Counted from the stretch's first letter, positions 16,259 to 25,375 are shown. The stretch is DNA of 57,680 nucleotides from Bacteroidaceae bacterium (GCA_017526905.1 JAFXQT010000020.1:1-57680); one strand, 5' to 3'. Made by a program: numbers and translations. Notes: a model not told the origin generated them from the sequence alone.

Positions 16259-17928
16259 TGTTTCAGTAGTGCTTTGGCGTTCTGCATGGCCGCCTCGGTC
16301 AGGGTGGCACCGCTCAGCATGTGCGCAATCTCTTCCACGCGTTGTTGCTGGCTCAGTTGGACAATGTGGCTGTTTGTGCCTTGTTCGTCGTCCTCCTTAT
16401 ATACACGGTAGTGATAGGTGCCGAGCGCAGCAATCTGCGGCAGGTGTGTGATGCTGATGACCTGCCTTCCGCCTTGCCCCATTTCTCGCATCATCAGGGC
16501 CATGCTCTCGGCAATGTGGCCACTCACGCCGGTGTCTATCTCGTCAAAGATAATGGTGGGCAGGCTTACTGCGCCGCTCAGCATGGCTTTCAGAGCCAGC
16601 ATTACGCGCGCGATTTCGCCGCCGGAAGCCACCTGGCCGATGGGGCAGAGTTGGCCGTTCTTGTTGGCACTGAAGAGGAACTCTACCTGGTCCATTCCAC
16701 TGGCAGAGGGCACTTCGGTGGGGGCAATGGCCACCTGGAAGCGAACGTTGGGGATGCCCAGTGGCACCAGACGCGCTTGCATCTGTGCCTCAACCTCGTG
16801 TGCGGCGGCTGTTCGGCTTTGGGTGAGCCGTGCTCCCTGCTCACGCAGCGTGGCTTCGAGGGCGGCGTGCTCCTGGCGCAAAGCCTGTAGGTGTTCATCG
16901 CCGTGGTCGATGGCGTTGAGCTGCTGGCGGAAGCCGTCGGCCAGGCGCAGCAGTTCTTCGTCGGTTTGTACGTGGTGCTTCTGTTGCAGGGAGTAGATGA
17001 GGCTGAGGCGTTCGTTCACCTCTTCCAAGCGTGCGGGGTCGAACACCACGCTGTCGGCCTGGCTTTCCACCTCGGCTGCAATGTCCTTCATCTCGATGCG
17101 GCAGCTCTCCAGGCGTTCGGCCAGTGCGGCGGCTGTGGGGAGCATGTCCGAGATGCTTCCCATCTGCCGTGCGGCTTCGCGCAGGGCATTGACGACGTCG
17201 GTCTCGCGCCCGCTGGCATCGCCTTGCAGCAAGGCATTGGTAGCATACAGCGCCTGCTTGATGTCCTCGGCATGTTCCAGCGTCTGTGCTTCCTGTTCCA
17301 GTTCGGCTTGCAGTCCTGGTGCCAGGTGTGACTCGTCGATCTGTGCCAACTGGAATCGGAGATATTCTTCGTCCTCGCGCCCTTTGGCCAGCAGCGACTC
17401 GGCTTCCTTGATGCGGCGGCCCACCTCCGTGTAGCGGTTGTAGGCTTGTGTGTAGGCATCGCGCAGAGACTGGTTGTGTGCGATGATATCCACCACGTTC
17501 AGTTGGAAGTCCTCCTCGGCCAGCACCAGGTTCTGATGCTGTGAGTGTATGTCGATAAGTTTGTTGCCCAGTTCCCTGAGTTGTGCCAGCTGGGCGGGGG
17601 TGTCGTTGATAAAGGCGCGGCTCTTGCCATTGGCGCTCAGTTCGCGACGTATCAGGCAGCTGTCGCCGTCGAAATCGAAATCGTGCTGCTCAAAGAAGGC
17701 CTCCATTTGGTAGCCTGCCAGACGGAACTCGGCCTCGATGACGCAACGGTTGGCGCCGCCCTTGATGGTGCGGGCATCGGCACGCTGGCCCAAAAGCAGC
17801 CCGATGGCGCCCAGCAGGATGCTCTTGCCTGCGCCTGTCTCGCCTGTGATGACAGAGAAGCCGCGGTGAAACTCAATGTCCAGTTCCGTGATGAGCGCGT
17901 AGTTGGTTATGTGGAGGCTTTTAAGCAT
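16255..17928 (-). CDS. recN: DNA repair ATPase RecN
   Basis: An SMC-like ATPase that acts early in double-strand break repair. The 557 residues have a Walker A (GETGAGKS) near residue 30, a long central coiled coil with a short hinge, an ABC signature region (VASGGEIARVMLALK) and Walker B (IIFDEIDTGVSG). Start and length agree with the family. It follows the porD-type gene by 48 bases and overlaps the pseudo-protease/TPR gene by 4 bp. Confidence 0.97.
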   Translation of the reverse strand: MLKSLHITNYALITELDIEFHRGFSVITGETGAGKSILLGAIGLLLGQRADARTIKGGANRCVIEAEFRLAGYQMEAFFEQHDFDFDGDSCLIRRELSANGKSRAFINDTPAQLAQLRELGNKLIDIHSQHQNLVLAEEDFQLNVVDIIAHNQSLRDAYTQAYNRYTEVGRRIKEAESLLAKGREDEEYLRFQLAQIDESHLAPGLQAELEQEAQTLEHAEDIKQALYATNALLQGDASGRETDVVNALREAARQMGSISDMLPTAAALAERLESCRIEMKDIAAEVESQADSVVFDPARLEEVNERLSLIYSLQQKHHVQTDEELLRLADGFRQQLNAIDHGDEHLQALRQEHAALEATLREQGARLTQSRTAAAHEVEAQMQARLVPLGIPNVRFQVAIAPTEVPSASGMDQVEFLFSANKNGQLCPIGQVASGGEIARVMLALKAMLSGAVSLPTIIFDEIDTGVSGHIAESMALMMREMGQGGRQVISITHLPQIAALGTYHYRVYKEDDEQGTNSHIVQLSQQQRVEEIAHMLSGATLTEAAMQNAKALLKQ

Positions 17929-17976
17929 AAAGCATTGGATGATAGGTGAGTGGACACGGCATGTTGAAGGAGACCA

Positions 17977-18924
17977 TTAGTTCTTGATCTTCTCCCACGT
18001 TGTGCTCTGTGCCGGATTGAGCTTGAAGAGGATGTCATAGAGATCCTCACGCTCCTTCGAACTGCCCTGCCCATGGAAGATGCTGGCCAGTTCTTCTTTC
18101 TTGAAATCGGTGAAGAGCTGTGGCAACTGGCTCAGGCTCTTGTCCTCGTGTGCCTGGTTCAGCAGGCCGATGGCCTCGGCAATGGCTGCGCGTCCGCCCT
18201 CGGTGTTGTCGGCCATGGCATCCAGCCCTTCGCGGTAGTATTTGTACTGCAGTTGCCTGAATTTCTCCATGGCACCATCCAGGTAGTCGTTGACAATGGC
18301 ATAGCGGTTCTTGTTGTCGTCGAAAGCCTTCCAGCCGCTGAAGCCTAAGTTCTCGGCATCGTTTACTATCTGCTGGGCCACACGCAGCACTTCCGTGCCG
18401 CCCATGGGCGAGAAGGTGTCCAGGTCCAGACCGATAATCATGTATGCCCAGTAAGCAAGCATGGCGGTGAGGTTGTTGTCAACCTGGTCGGGGCGCCATT
18501 CCAACTGGTCGAATTCCTGGAAGTTGAAGTTGAAGTCCTTGTCGTTGGAGTTCCAGACGGTGCTGGTGTATGACGAGTTGTACACGGGGCGCGAACTGGC
18601 CACGATCAGCGTGGCCTTGAACGAGTTGTCGGACTCGCTCCAGGCCGTGACATTGATGTTGAACGAGCACTGAATGCGCTCGTTCTCACGGAACTTGAGG
18701 TTTGTCCAGGCCCGTTCGTTAAGAAACTGTTTTATTTTCTCCTCCAGCGCATCGAACACGCTGCCTTTCGTGTTGGACACTTGCGAGCGGTTGATGATCA
18801 CACGCGCGTTGAGCTCCTGTGCGTGGGCGGTGCAGGTCAGGGCCAACAAAAGACCGAGGGTGCAGAGCATGCGCAGGAAGGCTGGTGCCAGCGTGTGGCG
18901 TGGTTGGAAGGAGGAGCGTGTCAT
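17977..18924 (-). CDS. porD: Type IX secretion protein PorD-type (DUF4835)
   Basis: A 315-residue exported protein (hydrophobic leader LCTLGLLLALTCTAHAQ) matching DUF4835, the family of the T9SS-associated protein PorD: ELNARVIINRSQVSNTKGSVFDAL near the N-terminus, RPVYNSSYTSTVWNSNDKDF, MLAYWAYMIIGLDLDTFSPMGG, and the C-terminal LKLNPAQSTTWEKIKN-type ending. The family is needed for T9SS function in some Bacteroidetes; its exact job is unclear. Its ATG overlaps the coaBC stop by 4 bp. The same window encodes the T9SS translocon SprA. Confidence 0.85.
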   Translation of the reverse strand: MTRSSFQPRHTLAPAFLRMLCTLGLLLALTCTAHAQELNARVIINRSQVSNTKGSVFDALEEKIKQFLNERAWTNLKFRENERIQCSFNINVTAWSESDNSFKATLIVASSRPVYNSSYTSTVWNSNDKDFNFNFQEFDQLEWRPDQVDNNLTAMLAYWAYMIIGLDLDTFSPMGGTEVLRVAQQIVNDAENLGFSGWKAFDDNKNRYAIVNDYLDGAMEKFRQLQYKYYREGLDAMADNTEGGRAAIAEAIGLLNQAHEDKSLSQLPQLFTDFKKEELASIFHGQGSSKEREDLYDILFKLNPAQSTTWEKIKN

Positions 18925-20102
18925 AGGATCGCAATCAGATGGTTGATGATGTCTTGTGCCACCTCAGTCTTGCTCTTGAGCGGGTAGGGTGTCTCGCCTT
19001 GAGCAGAGATGATGGTCACCTTGTTGGTATCTGTTTGGAAACCGGCTCCCTCGTCTTGAAGCGAGTTCAGCACGATGAAGTCCAGGTGCTTGCTTTCCAG
19101 CTTGTGGCGAGCGTGCTCCCGCTCGTCGAATGTTTCCAAAGCAAACCCCACCAAGCGCTGGTCGGTGCGTTTCATTTCGCCAAGGCTGCGTGCAATGTCC
19201 TCGGTGGGTTTGAGGTGCAGCACCAACCCGTCGCCTTCGCGTTTCAGCTTCTGGGGTGCCACGTTGTCGGGTGTGAAGTCAGCCACGGCAGCGCAGAGTA
19301 TGGCGGCATCGGCTGTTGGGAACAGTGCGGTGGCGGCTTCGTACATCTGGTGGGCGCTCTCCACATGTGTGGTATGGATGCCGACATTCGTCACGTCGCG
19401 TGCCACAGGCCCAAGCACCAGTTCCACGCGGGCCCCTTGCAGGGCGCAGGCCTCGGCCAGCGCGATGCCCATCTTGCCGCTAGAGTAGTTGCCGATGAAG
19501 CGCACGGGGTCGATCTTCTCGTAGGTAGGGCCGGCGGTGATGAGAATGGTGCGTCCGTGCAGTGGTTTCGATCCCTCCATTTCCCGGCACACAATATCGG
19601 CAATGGTTTCCGGCTCCTCCATGCGCCCTTTGCCCACCAGGTGGCTGGCCAGTTCGCCGGCCGCCGGTTCGATGATGCGTACACCGCGTTGGCGCAGCAC
19701 ATGCAGGTTTTGCTGTGTGGCGGGGTGAGCCCACATGTCCAGGTCCATGGCGGGAGCCACATACACGGGTGCCTTCATGGACAGGTAGGTGGTGATGAGC
19801 ATGTTGTCGGCAATGCCGCAGGCCATCTTGCCGATGGTCGATGCCGTGGCGGGTGCCACAATCATTACATCGGCCCACAGGCCAAGGCTCACATGGCTGT
19901 GCCACGTGCCGTCGCGCTGAGCAAAGAAATCGGAGATGACAGGCTTGGAGGTGAGGGCGGAGAGCGTGATGGGAGTGATGAACTCCTTGCCGGCGGGGGT
20001 TATCACTACCTGCACTTCGTGCCCCCGCTTTACAAGGGCACGAATGAGCGTGCAAGCCTTATAGGCTGCAATGCTTCCCGTGATGCCGAGAACGATATTC
20101 AT
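18921..20102 (-). CDS. coaBC: Bifunctional CoaBC (phosphopantothenoylcysteine synthase/decarboxylase)
   Basis: Catalyses two steps of coenzyme A synthesis: joining cysteine to 4'-phosphopantothenate and decarboxylating the product. The N-terminal flavoprotein domain (CoaC) starts IVLGITGSIAAYKA and contains HSHVSLGLWADVMIVAPA and APAMDLDMW. The C-terminal ligase domain (CoaB) shows TAGPTYEKIDPVRFIGN and YSSGKMG. The length of 393 residues is usual. It lies 8 bases after dnaN and overlaps the porD-type gene, so it is firmly part of this operon. Confidence 0.97.
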   Translation of the reverse strand: MNIVLGITGSIAAYKACTLIRALVKRGHEVQVVITPAGKEFITPITLSALTSKPVISDFFAQRDGTWHSHVSLGLWADVMIVAPATASTIGKMACGIADNMLITTYLSMKAPVYVAPAMDLDMWAHPATQQNLHVLRQRGVRIIEPAAGELASHLVGKGRMEEPETIADIVCREMEGSKPLHGRTILITAGPTYEKIDPVRFIGNYSSGKMGIALAEACALQGARVELVLGPVARDVTNVGIHTTHVESAHQMYEAATALFPTADAAILCAAVADFTPDNVAPQKLKREGDGLVLHLKPTEDIARSLGEMKRTDQRLVGFALETFDEREHARHKLESKHLDFIVLNSLQDEGAGFQTDTNKVTIISAQGETPYPLKSKTEVAQDIINHLIAIL

Positions 20103-20110
20103 CTTGTTGT

Positions 20111-21235
20111 TCAGTCGTTGAGCATCATTGGCATGAGCAGCATCAGCACTTCTTCACCTTCTTTCTGCTCGGCAGGTGTGATAATGCCGGCACGGCCCGG
20201 GTCGGCCAGCTCAAACTGCACTTCTGCACTGTCCAGGTTGTTCAGTATGTCCAGTAGCAGGGTGCCTTTGAAGCCGATGTTGATGGCGGGTGCGTCGTAC
20301 TCGCAGATCAGGTGCTCTTCGGCACTGGTGCTGTAATCCACGTCCTGACCGCTCACGGTGAGTTGGTTCTGTGTCAGTGCCAGCTTGACCAGTGCGCTGC
20401 TTTGGTTGCAGAACACCAGCACGCGCTTCAGCGTGGAAATCAGTGCCGGACGGTCGATGACGGCGCGGTAGGGGTTGTTCTGAGGGATGACGCTGTTGTA
20501 GTTGGGGTAGCGTCCGTCAATGAGGCGGCAGGTCAGCGTGAACTCAGGAGCCTTCACCACAGCCAACTTGTCGCTGAAGGCAAGTTCCAGTTGGGCGTCG
20601 CCCTTGGACAGCAGGCCCTTGAGGATGTTGGCGGGTTTCTTGGGCAGGATGAATCCTACCTGCTCCGCGCTGGTCACGGCTGTGGTCTTGCTGCGCACCA
20701 GCTTGCGCCCGTCGGTACCCACGAACACCAGGTTTTCTGGCGTGAAGTCAAAATAGATGCCGGTCATGACCGGGCGGATCTCGTCGTCGGCGGTGGCGAA
20801 GATGCAGTGGTTGATGCCGTTGAGCAGCACGGCCTGCGGTATGTTGAAGCTGTGCGCATCGCCGCTCAGGGCGTGTGTGGCGGGGTACTCGTCGGCGCGC
20901 TCGCCCACGATGGAGAACGTACCGTTCTGGTATTCGCCGCGAATCTCCATGGTGTCCAGATTGACATCCAGCGTAATGGGCTGGTCGGCAATCTCCTTCA
21001 GCGAATCCTGTATGGTCTTGGCCTTGATGCAGAAGCGAGCGTTCATGTCGCTCTCAATGAGCTGGATGGACGTGACCAGGGTGGTCTCGCTGTCGCTGGC
21101 CGTGATGTTCATGTTGGTGCCATCGGTCTCGAACAGGTAGCAGTCCAGGATGGGGAAAGAGTTCTTACTGTTCAACACACGTTGGATGGAGGTAAGGCGG
21201 CTGAAGAGCGCCGCGCTGGAAACTTTGATTTTCAT
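20111..21235 (-). CDS. dnaN: DNA polymerase III sliding clamp (beta subunit)
   Basis: The ring-shaped processivity clamp of the replicase. The 374 residues consist of three clamp domains, starting MKIKVSSAALFSRLTSIQRV and containing FDFTPENLVFVGTDGRKLV and the C-terminal LMPMMLND, where family members carry the M-P-M/L-R/N clamp end. It is the first gene of a nine-gene minus-strand operon and has a very good Bacteroidetes promoter 29 bases upstream. In related genomes I would expect an exonuclease (dnaQ-like) gene after dnaN; none is present here. Confidence 0.97.
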   Translation of the reverse strand: MKIKVSSAALFSRLTSIQRVLNSKNSFPILDCYLFETDGTNMNITASDSETTLVTSIQLIESDMNARFCIKAKTIQDSLKEIADQPITLDVNLDTMEIRGEYQNGTFSIVGERADEYPATHALSGDAHSFNIPQAVLLNGINHCIFATADDEIRPVMTGIYFDFTPENLVFVGTDGRKLVRSKTTAVTSAEQVGFILPKKPANILKGLLSKGDAQLELAFSDKLAVVKAPEFTLTCRLIDGRYPNYNSVIPQNNPYRAVIDRPALISTLKRVLVFCNQSSALVKLALTQNQLTVSGQDVDYSTSAEEHLICEYDAPAINIGFKGTLLLDILNNLDSAEVQFELADPGRAGIITPAEQKEGEEVLMLLMPMMLND

Positions 21236-21263
21236 ATGGGGTGCTTTGTTGTGGATTTCCGTG

Positions 21264-21295
21264 CAAAATTAGAAACTTTCGGAATGCTTTGCAAA
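21264..21295 (-). promoter_or_regulatory. Promoter of the dnaN operon
   Basis: On the minus strand TTTG (21292-21295), a 20-bp spacer and TAATTTTG (21264-21271) match the Bacteroidetes -33/-7 consensus. It is divergent from the DUF3127 promoter at 21335. Confidence 0.8.
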
Positions 21296-21310
21296 ATTTT
21301 CCCCTTAAAA

Positions 21311-21342
21311 TTCGTCAAACATCGAATAATTCCCTACTTTTG
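21311..21342 (+). promoter_or_regulatory. Promoter of the DUF3127 gene
   Basis: TACTTTTG (21335-21342) is a consensus -7 box; TTCG at 21311-21314 stands 20 bp upstream in the -33 position with one mismatch to TTTG. Confidence 0.7.
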
Positions 21343-21386
21343 CAAGCGAAACAGTACAAGTTCACACTATAATACCTTATTAAATA

Positions 21387-21875
21387 ATGGAAATTTCCGG
21401 TAAAATCATCAATGTTCTGCCTGAGCGCAGTGGCGTGAGTCAGCGCTCGGGCACACCCTGGAAGGCAGGCTCGTTTATCGTAGAGACCATCGAGCAGTTC
21501 CCAAAGAAGTGCGTGTTCGATGTTTTTGGCGAAGACCGCCTCAAACAGTTCAATATCCAGGTGGGCCAGATGCTCACCGTGAGCATCGACATCGATGCGC
21601 ACGAGTATAACGGACGCTGGTTCAACAGCATCCGCGCATGGAAGGTGGCTCCCTACGATCCCAATGCTGTGGCTGCACCTGTAGTGGATCCTGCCACTGG
21701 CTTTGCGCCTGGCACACAGCCTGCTCCCATGCCCGGGCAGCCTGCTGCCCCTCAGGGTGCTCCTGCACCGGCTGCGCCATTCCCCTCGGCAGCACCTGCC
21801 GATCCCTTTGCTGCCGCTGCGCCTGCCGATCCCGCCGGTGGGGTGAGCGAGAGCACCGACGACCTCCCCTTCTGA
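21387..21875 (+). CDS. DUF3127 OB-fold protein with an SSB-like acidic tip
   Basis: The 162 residues begin with a DUF3127 domain (EISGKIINVLPERSG, TIEQFPKKCVFDVFGEDRL, RWFNSIRAWKV), which has an OB fold like single-strand DNA-binding proteins. From about residue 95 follows a Pro/Ala-rich flexible linker, and the chain ends in STDDLPF. Canonical SSB has the same order: OB fold, flexible linker and a DDDIPF tip that docks repair and replication partners. A role at single-stranded DNA or as a partner-recruiting factor is inferred; DUF3127 itself has no settled function. It is divergent from dnaN, which supports a replication link. Confidence 0.85.
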   Translation: MEISGKIINVLPERSGVSQRSGTPWKAGSFIVETIEQFPKKCVFDVFGEDRLKQFNIQVGQMLTVSIDIDAHEYNGRWFNSIRAWKVAPYDPNAVAAPVVDPATGFAPGTQPAPMPGQPAAPQGAPAPAAPFPSAAPADPFAAAAPADPAGGVSESTDDLPF

Positions 21876-22325
21876 TTTGCCCTTATATCCCACTTCGCAT
21901 CATTGTGCCGGGTGGAACGTACGTTGTTGATATGCTCTCTGGGTGTGCCACGTGCGGAACGCTCCACCAGCCACAATGCCGGAGTGGGATTCCTTTAAGG
22001 TGGGTTCTATAAATTAGCTTTGAATTGCTCTTAGGCTATTTCCGAACAGATTTTGTTTCAAGGCCGCCGGGGCGTAGCGGGCCGCTCGGCGCTTGCGACG
22101 CTTGACACTTCAAGAACGTCCCAAGAACTTGGAGCAAAAGATGCCGGAAAGAGGCAAGAGCAAACAAAGATAATTCATAGAGAATTTATTAATTAATAGA
22201 ACACACCTTAAGGTGGGGGCTACAAAGTAGTTTCAGATGATTTGTAGCTTATCCTCGGGAGGGATTCACCACTTTATCGTTTCATCTCATTTGCTGCATG
22301 GCCTATAAGGGGCTGAAACACCCCA

Positions 22326-22359
22326 TTTTGATACATTCCCGACATTGTTTTGATACATT
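22326..22359 (+). promoter_or_regulatory. Paired 12-bp direct repeats upstream of xylB (putative operator)
   Basis: TTTTGATACATT occurs at 22326-22337 and again, identically, at 22348-22359, a period of 22 bp, about two helical turns. The pair ends 28 bp before the -7 box, a good position for an activator or repressor binding the same face of the helix. The protein that binds is not encoded nearby. Confidence 0.6.
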
Positions 22360-22387
22360 TTTGCTATAGGAAAACAGCCTGACGGCC

Positions 22388-22395
22388 TATCTTTG
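22388..22395 (+). promoter_or_regulatory. -7 box of xylBA
   Basis: TATCTTTG fits TAnnTTTG and lies 33 bases before the xylB start. The nearest TTTG upstream (22360-22363) is 24 bp away, too far for an optimal promoter, which would be consistent with a need for an activator. Confidence 0.65.
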
Positions 22396-22427
22396 CAGCA
22401 CAAAACCATTAGCACATTCATAAGCAG

Positions 22428-23903
22428 ATGTATCTCCTCGGTTATGACATTGGCAGTTCCAGCGTGAAAGCATCGCTGGTCGATGCCCAGAGCGGCGCCT
22501 GCGTGGCTTCCGCATCGTTCCCCAAGACTGAAGCACCCATCAAGGCCGTGCAGCCGGGATGGGCCGAACAAGCCCCCGACCACTGGTGGCAATACCTGCG
22601 CGAGGCCACGGCAGAAGTGCTTTCTGCCAGCCATGTGGCTGGAGCCGACGTGAAGGCCATCGGCATCTCCTACCAGATGCATGGTTTAGTGTGTGTGGAT
22701 CGCGACCTGCGCCCGCTGCGCGATGCCATTATCTGGTGCGATTCGCGTGCCGTGCCCTACGGGCAGCAGGCCTTCGATGCGCTGGGCCATGAACGCTGCT
22801 TGGCTCACCTGCTCAATTCGCCGGGCAACTTCACGGCGGCCAAGCTGGCTTGGGTGCGCCAGAACGAACCCGAACTCTTTGCACGTATCTATAAGGTGAT
22901 GCTGCCTGGCGACTACATCGCCGCCCGAATGAGCGGTGTTGTGGCTACCACGGTGAGCGGCCTGTCCGAAGGTGTGATGTGGGACTTTGCCGACGCTTGC
23001 CCTGCGCAGTTCCTGCTCGACAGTTTCGGCATACCCCAGGAAATGCTTGCAACAATCGTTCCCACCTTCGGCGTGCAGGGCGAACTGACCGCAGTCGCGG
23101 CCCAGGAACTTGGGCTCCATGCCGGCACGCCTATCACTTACCGTGCGGGCGATCAGCCGAACAACGCCCTTTCGCTCAATGTGTTCGAACCGGGCGAGGC
23201 AGCCACCACCGCCGGCACTTCGGGCGTGGTGTATGGTGTGCTGGGCCAGGTAGGCTACGATCCGCAGAGCCGCGTCAACACCTTTGCCCACGTCAACTAC
23301 AGCGCGGCAGCACCACGTTTGGGAGTGCTGCTCTGCATCAACGGCACAGGCATCCTCAACTCGTGGGTGCGCAGGAATGTGGCACCCCAGGGCATGGGCT
23401 ACGCTGAGATGAACCAGCTGGCAGCCACCGCACCCATCGGCTCGGAAGGGCTGAGCATACTGCCGTTTGGCAATGGTGCCGAGCGTGTGCTGGGCAACCG
23501 CGAGGTAGGGGCCAGCATTCATGGCATCGACTTCAACCGCCACACCCAAGCCCACTTGCTGCGTGCAGCCCAGGAGGGCATCGTGTTCTCTTTTGCCTAT
23601 GGCATGGAAGTGATGAAACAGATGGGCATGCAGCTCACCACCATCCGCGCCGGAAAGGCCAACATGTTCCTCAGTCCCATTTTCCGCGACACGCTGGCTG
23701 GCGTGACAGGTGCCACCATCGAGCTGTGCGACACCGACGGCAGCGTGGGCGCTGCCCGGGGTGCCGGCATGGGGTTGGGCATCTACCGCGACCACAACGA
23801 AGCCTTTGCGTCGTTGAAGAAACTGCAAGTAATCGACCCCGAACCCCGCAATCACGACGCCTATCGCGAAGCCTATGAGCGCTGGCGGGCCCTCGTGCCG
23901 TGA
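22428..23903 (+). CDS. xylB: Xylulokinase
   Basis: Phosphorylates D-xylulose to xylulose 5-phosphate, the entry point to the pentose phosphate pathway. The 491 residues show the FGGY-kinase layout: the N-terminal phosphate-binding strand LGYDIGSSSVKASLVD, the substrate region IGISYQMHGLV and IIWCDSRA, and the C-terminal ATPase domain with GTSGVVYGVLGQ and a glycine-rich GAARGAGMGLG. It is followed after 49 bases by xylA, and this pairing identifies the substrate. Confidence 0.94.
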   Translation: MYLLGYDIGSSSVKASLVDAQSGACVASASFPKTEAPIKAVQPGWAEQAPDHWWQYLREATAEVLSASHVAGADVKAIGISYQMHGLVCVDRDLRPLRDAIIWCDSRAVPYGQQAFDALGHERCLAHLLNSPGNFTAAKLAWVRQNEPELFARIYKVMLPGDYIAARMSGVVATTVSGLSEGVMWDFADACPAQFLLDSFGIPQEMLATIVPTFGVQGELTAVAAQELGLHAGTPITYRAGDQPNNALSLNVFEPGEAATTAGTSGVVYGVLGQVGYDPQSRVNTFAHVNYSAAAPRLGVLLCINGTGILNSWVRRNVAPQGMGYAEMNQLAATAPIGSEGLSILPFGNGAERVLGNREVGASIHGIDFNRHTQAHLLRAAQEGIVFSFAYGMEVMKQMGMQLTTIRAGKANMFLSPIFRDTLAGVTGATIELCDTDGSVGAARGAGMGLGIYRDHNEAFASLKKLQVIDPEPRNHDAYREAYERWRALVP

Positions 23904-23952
23904 GGGGGAGGAATCCTAAAGCATATTAACCTCTAACTTATATTTAGCAACA

Positions 23953-25260
23953 ATGAAACAGTATTTCCCTGAGATCCCCGTTATCAAGTATGAGGGCGTG
24001 GAGAGCAAGAACCCTCTTGCTTACCGTTATTATGACAAAAACCGCGTTGTAATGGGCAAGACCATGGGCCAGTGGCTCAAGTTTGCCATGGCATGGTGGC
24101 ACACCCTCTGTGCTGAAGGTTCCGACCAGTTCGGCCCCGGCACAAAAAGCTTCCCCTGGAATGCAGCCGCCGACCCCGTTCAGGCAGCCAAGGACAAGGC
24201 CGATGCCGGCTTCGAGATTATGCAGAAGTTGGGCATCGACTACTACTGCTTCCACGACGTTGACCTCGTGGCCGAGGCTGCCGATGTGGAAACCTACGAG
24301 AAGAACCTCAAGGAGGTGGTTGCCTACCTCAAGCAGAAGCAGGCCGAGACTGGCATCAAGCTGTTGTGGGGCACGGCCAACGTGTTTGGACACAAGCGTT
24401 ATATGAACGGCGCAAGCACCAACCCCGACTTCGACGTGGTGGCACGTGCCATCGTGCAAATCAAGAACGCCATCGATGCCACCATCGAACTGGGCGGCAC
24501 CAACTATGTGTTCTGGGGCGGACGTGAAGGCTACATGAGTCTGCTCAACACTGATATGAAACGCGAAAAGGAGCACATGGCCACCATGCTCACCATGGCA
24601 CGCGACTATGCCCGTGCGCACGGCTTCAAGGGCACCTTCCTCATCGAGCCCAAGCCCATGGAGCCCACAAAGCATCAGTACGATGTCGATACCGAAACGG
24701 TGATCGGCTTCCTGCGGGCACACGGACTGGACAAGGACTTCAAGGTGAACATCGAGGTGAACCACGCCACCCTGGCAGGCCACACCTTCGAACACGAACT
24801 GGCGTGCGCTGTCGATGCAGGCATGCTGGGCAGCATCGACGCCAACCGCGGCGACTACCAGAACGGCTGGGACACCGACCAGTTCCCCATCGACCATTAC
24901 GAGCTCACGCAGGCTATGCTGCAGATTATCCGCAACGGCGGCTTCACCGACGGCGGTTCCAACTTCGATGCCAAGACCCGTCGCAACAGCACCGACCTGG
25001 AGGATATCTTCATCGCTCACATCGCTGCTATGGATGCCATGGCTCATGCGCTGCTCAGCGCTGCCGACATCATCGAAAACTCGCCCATACCTGCCATGGT
25101 CAAGGAGCGTTATGCCAGCTTCGACAGCGGCGAAGGCAAGCGCTTCGAGGAGGGCAAGATGACCTTCGAGGAGGCTTATGAGTATGGCAAGCGCGTAGGC
25201 GAGCCCAAGCAGATCAGCGGCAAGCAGGAACTCTACGAGGCCATCGTCAACATGTATTGA
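23953..25260 (+). CDS. xylA: Xylose isomerase
   Basis: Converts D-xylose to D-xylulose in the cytoplasm. The 435 residues correspond to the longer, class II form with an N-terminal extension. Visible marks are [28 protein letters not shown] around the catalytic His, VFWGGREGY, and the metal-binding blocks [15 protein letters not shown] and [15 protein letters not shown]. It completes the xylBA operon and ends at a strong terminator. No xylose transporter is seen in the window. Confidence 0.97.
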   Translation: MKQYFPEIPVIKYEGVESKNPLAYRYYDKNRVVMGKTMGQWLKFAMAWWHTLCAEGSDQFGPGTKSFPWNAAADPVQAAKDKADAGFEIMQKLGIDYYCFHDVDLVAEAADVETYEKNLKEVVAYLKQKQAETGIKLLWGTANVFGHKRYMNGASTNPDFDVVARAIVQIKNAIDATIELGGTNYVFWGGREGYMSLLNTDMKREKEHMATMLTMARDYARAHGFKGTFLIEPKPMEPTKHQYDVDTETVIGFLRAHGLDKDFKVNIEVNHATLAGHTFEHELACAVDAGMLGSIDANRGDYQNGWDTDQFPIDHYELTQAMLQIIRNGGFTDGGSNFDAKTRRNSTDLEDIFIAHIAAMDAMAHALLSAADIIENSPIPAMVKERYASFDSGEGKRFEEGKMTFEEAYEYGKRVGEPKQISGKQELYEAIVNMY

Positions 25261-25284
25261 TAAGGCTCCGGCACGATTGCACAT

Positions 25285-25321
25285 GCCCGCATCGCCCCAT
25301 CCGGCGATGCGGGCTTTTTTT
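25285..25321 (+). terminator. Rho-independent terminator of xylBA
   Basis: A 12-bp perfect stem (25285-25296 with 25303-25314), a 6-nt loop and a run of seven T make a textbook terminator. Confidence 0.95.
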
Positions 25322-25375
25322 ATGCCTCGGACTGCAGCTTTGCATCCGAGGCTTTATAGGTATTGGCGAGGGGCG

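Larger units (their letters stand above)
21876..22427. other. Non-coding stretch with nested inverted repeats and direct repeats
   Basis: No convincing gene is seen. From 21887 to 21990 three nested complementary arms occur: 21887-21894 with 21983-21990, 21901-21907 with 21972-21978, and 21911-21916 with 21963-21968. Two related segments starting TTAAGGTGGG lie at about 21995 and 22208, each continuing (T/G)(T/G)CTA(T/C)AAA. The last 110 bases hold the xylB control region. The middle (22060-22150) is GC-rich without an obvious reading frame and could be the remains of a mobile element or a structured RNA. Confidence 0.55.
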
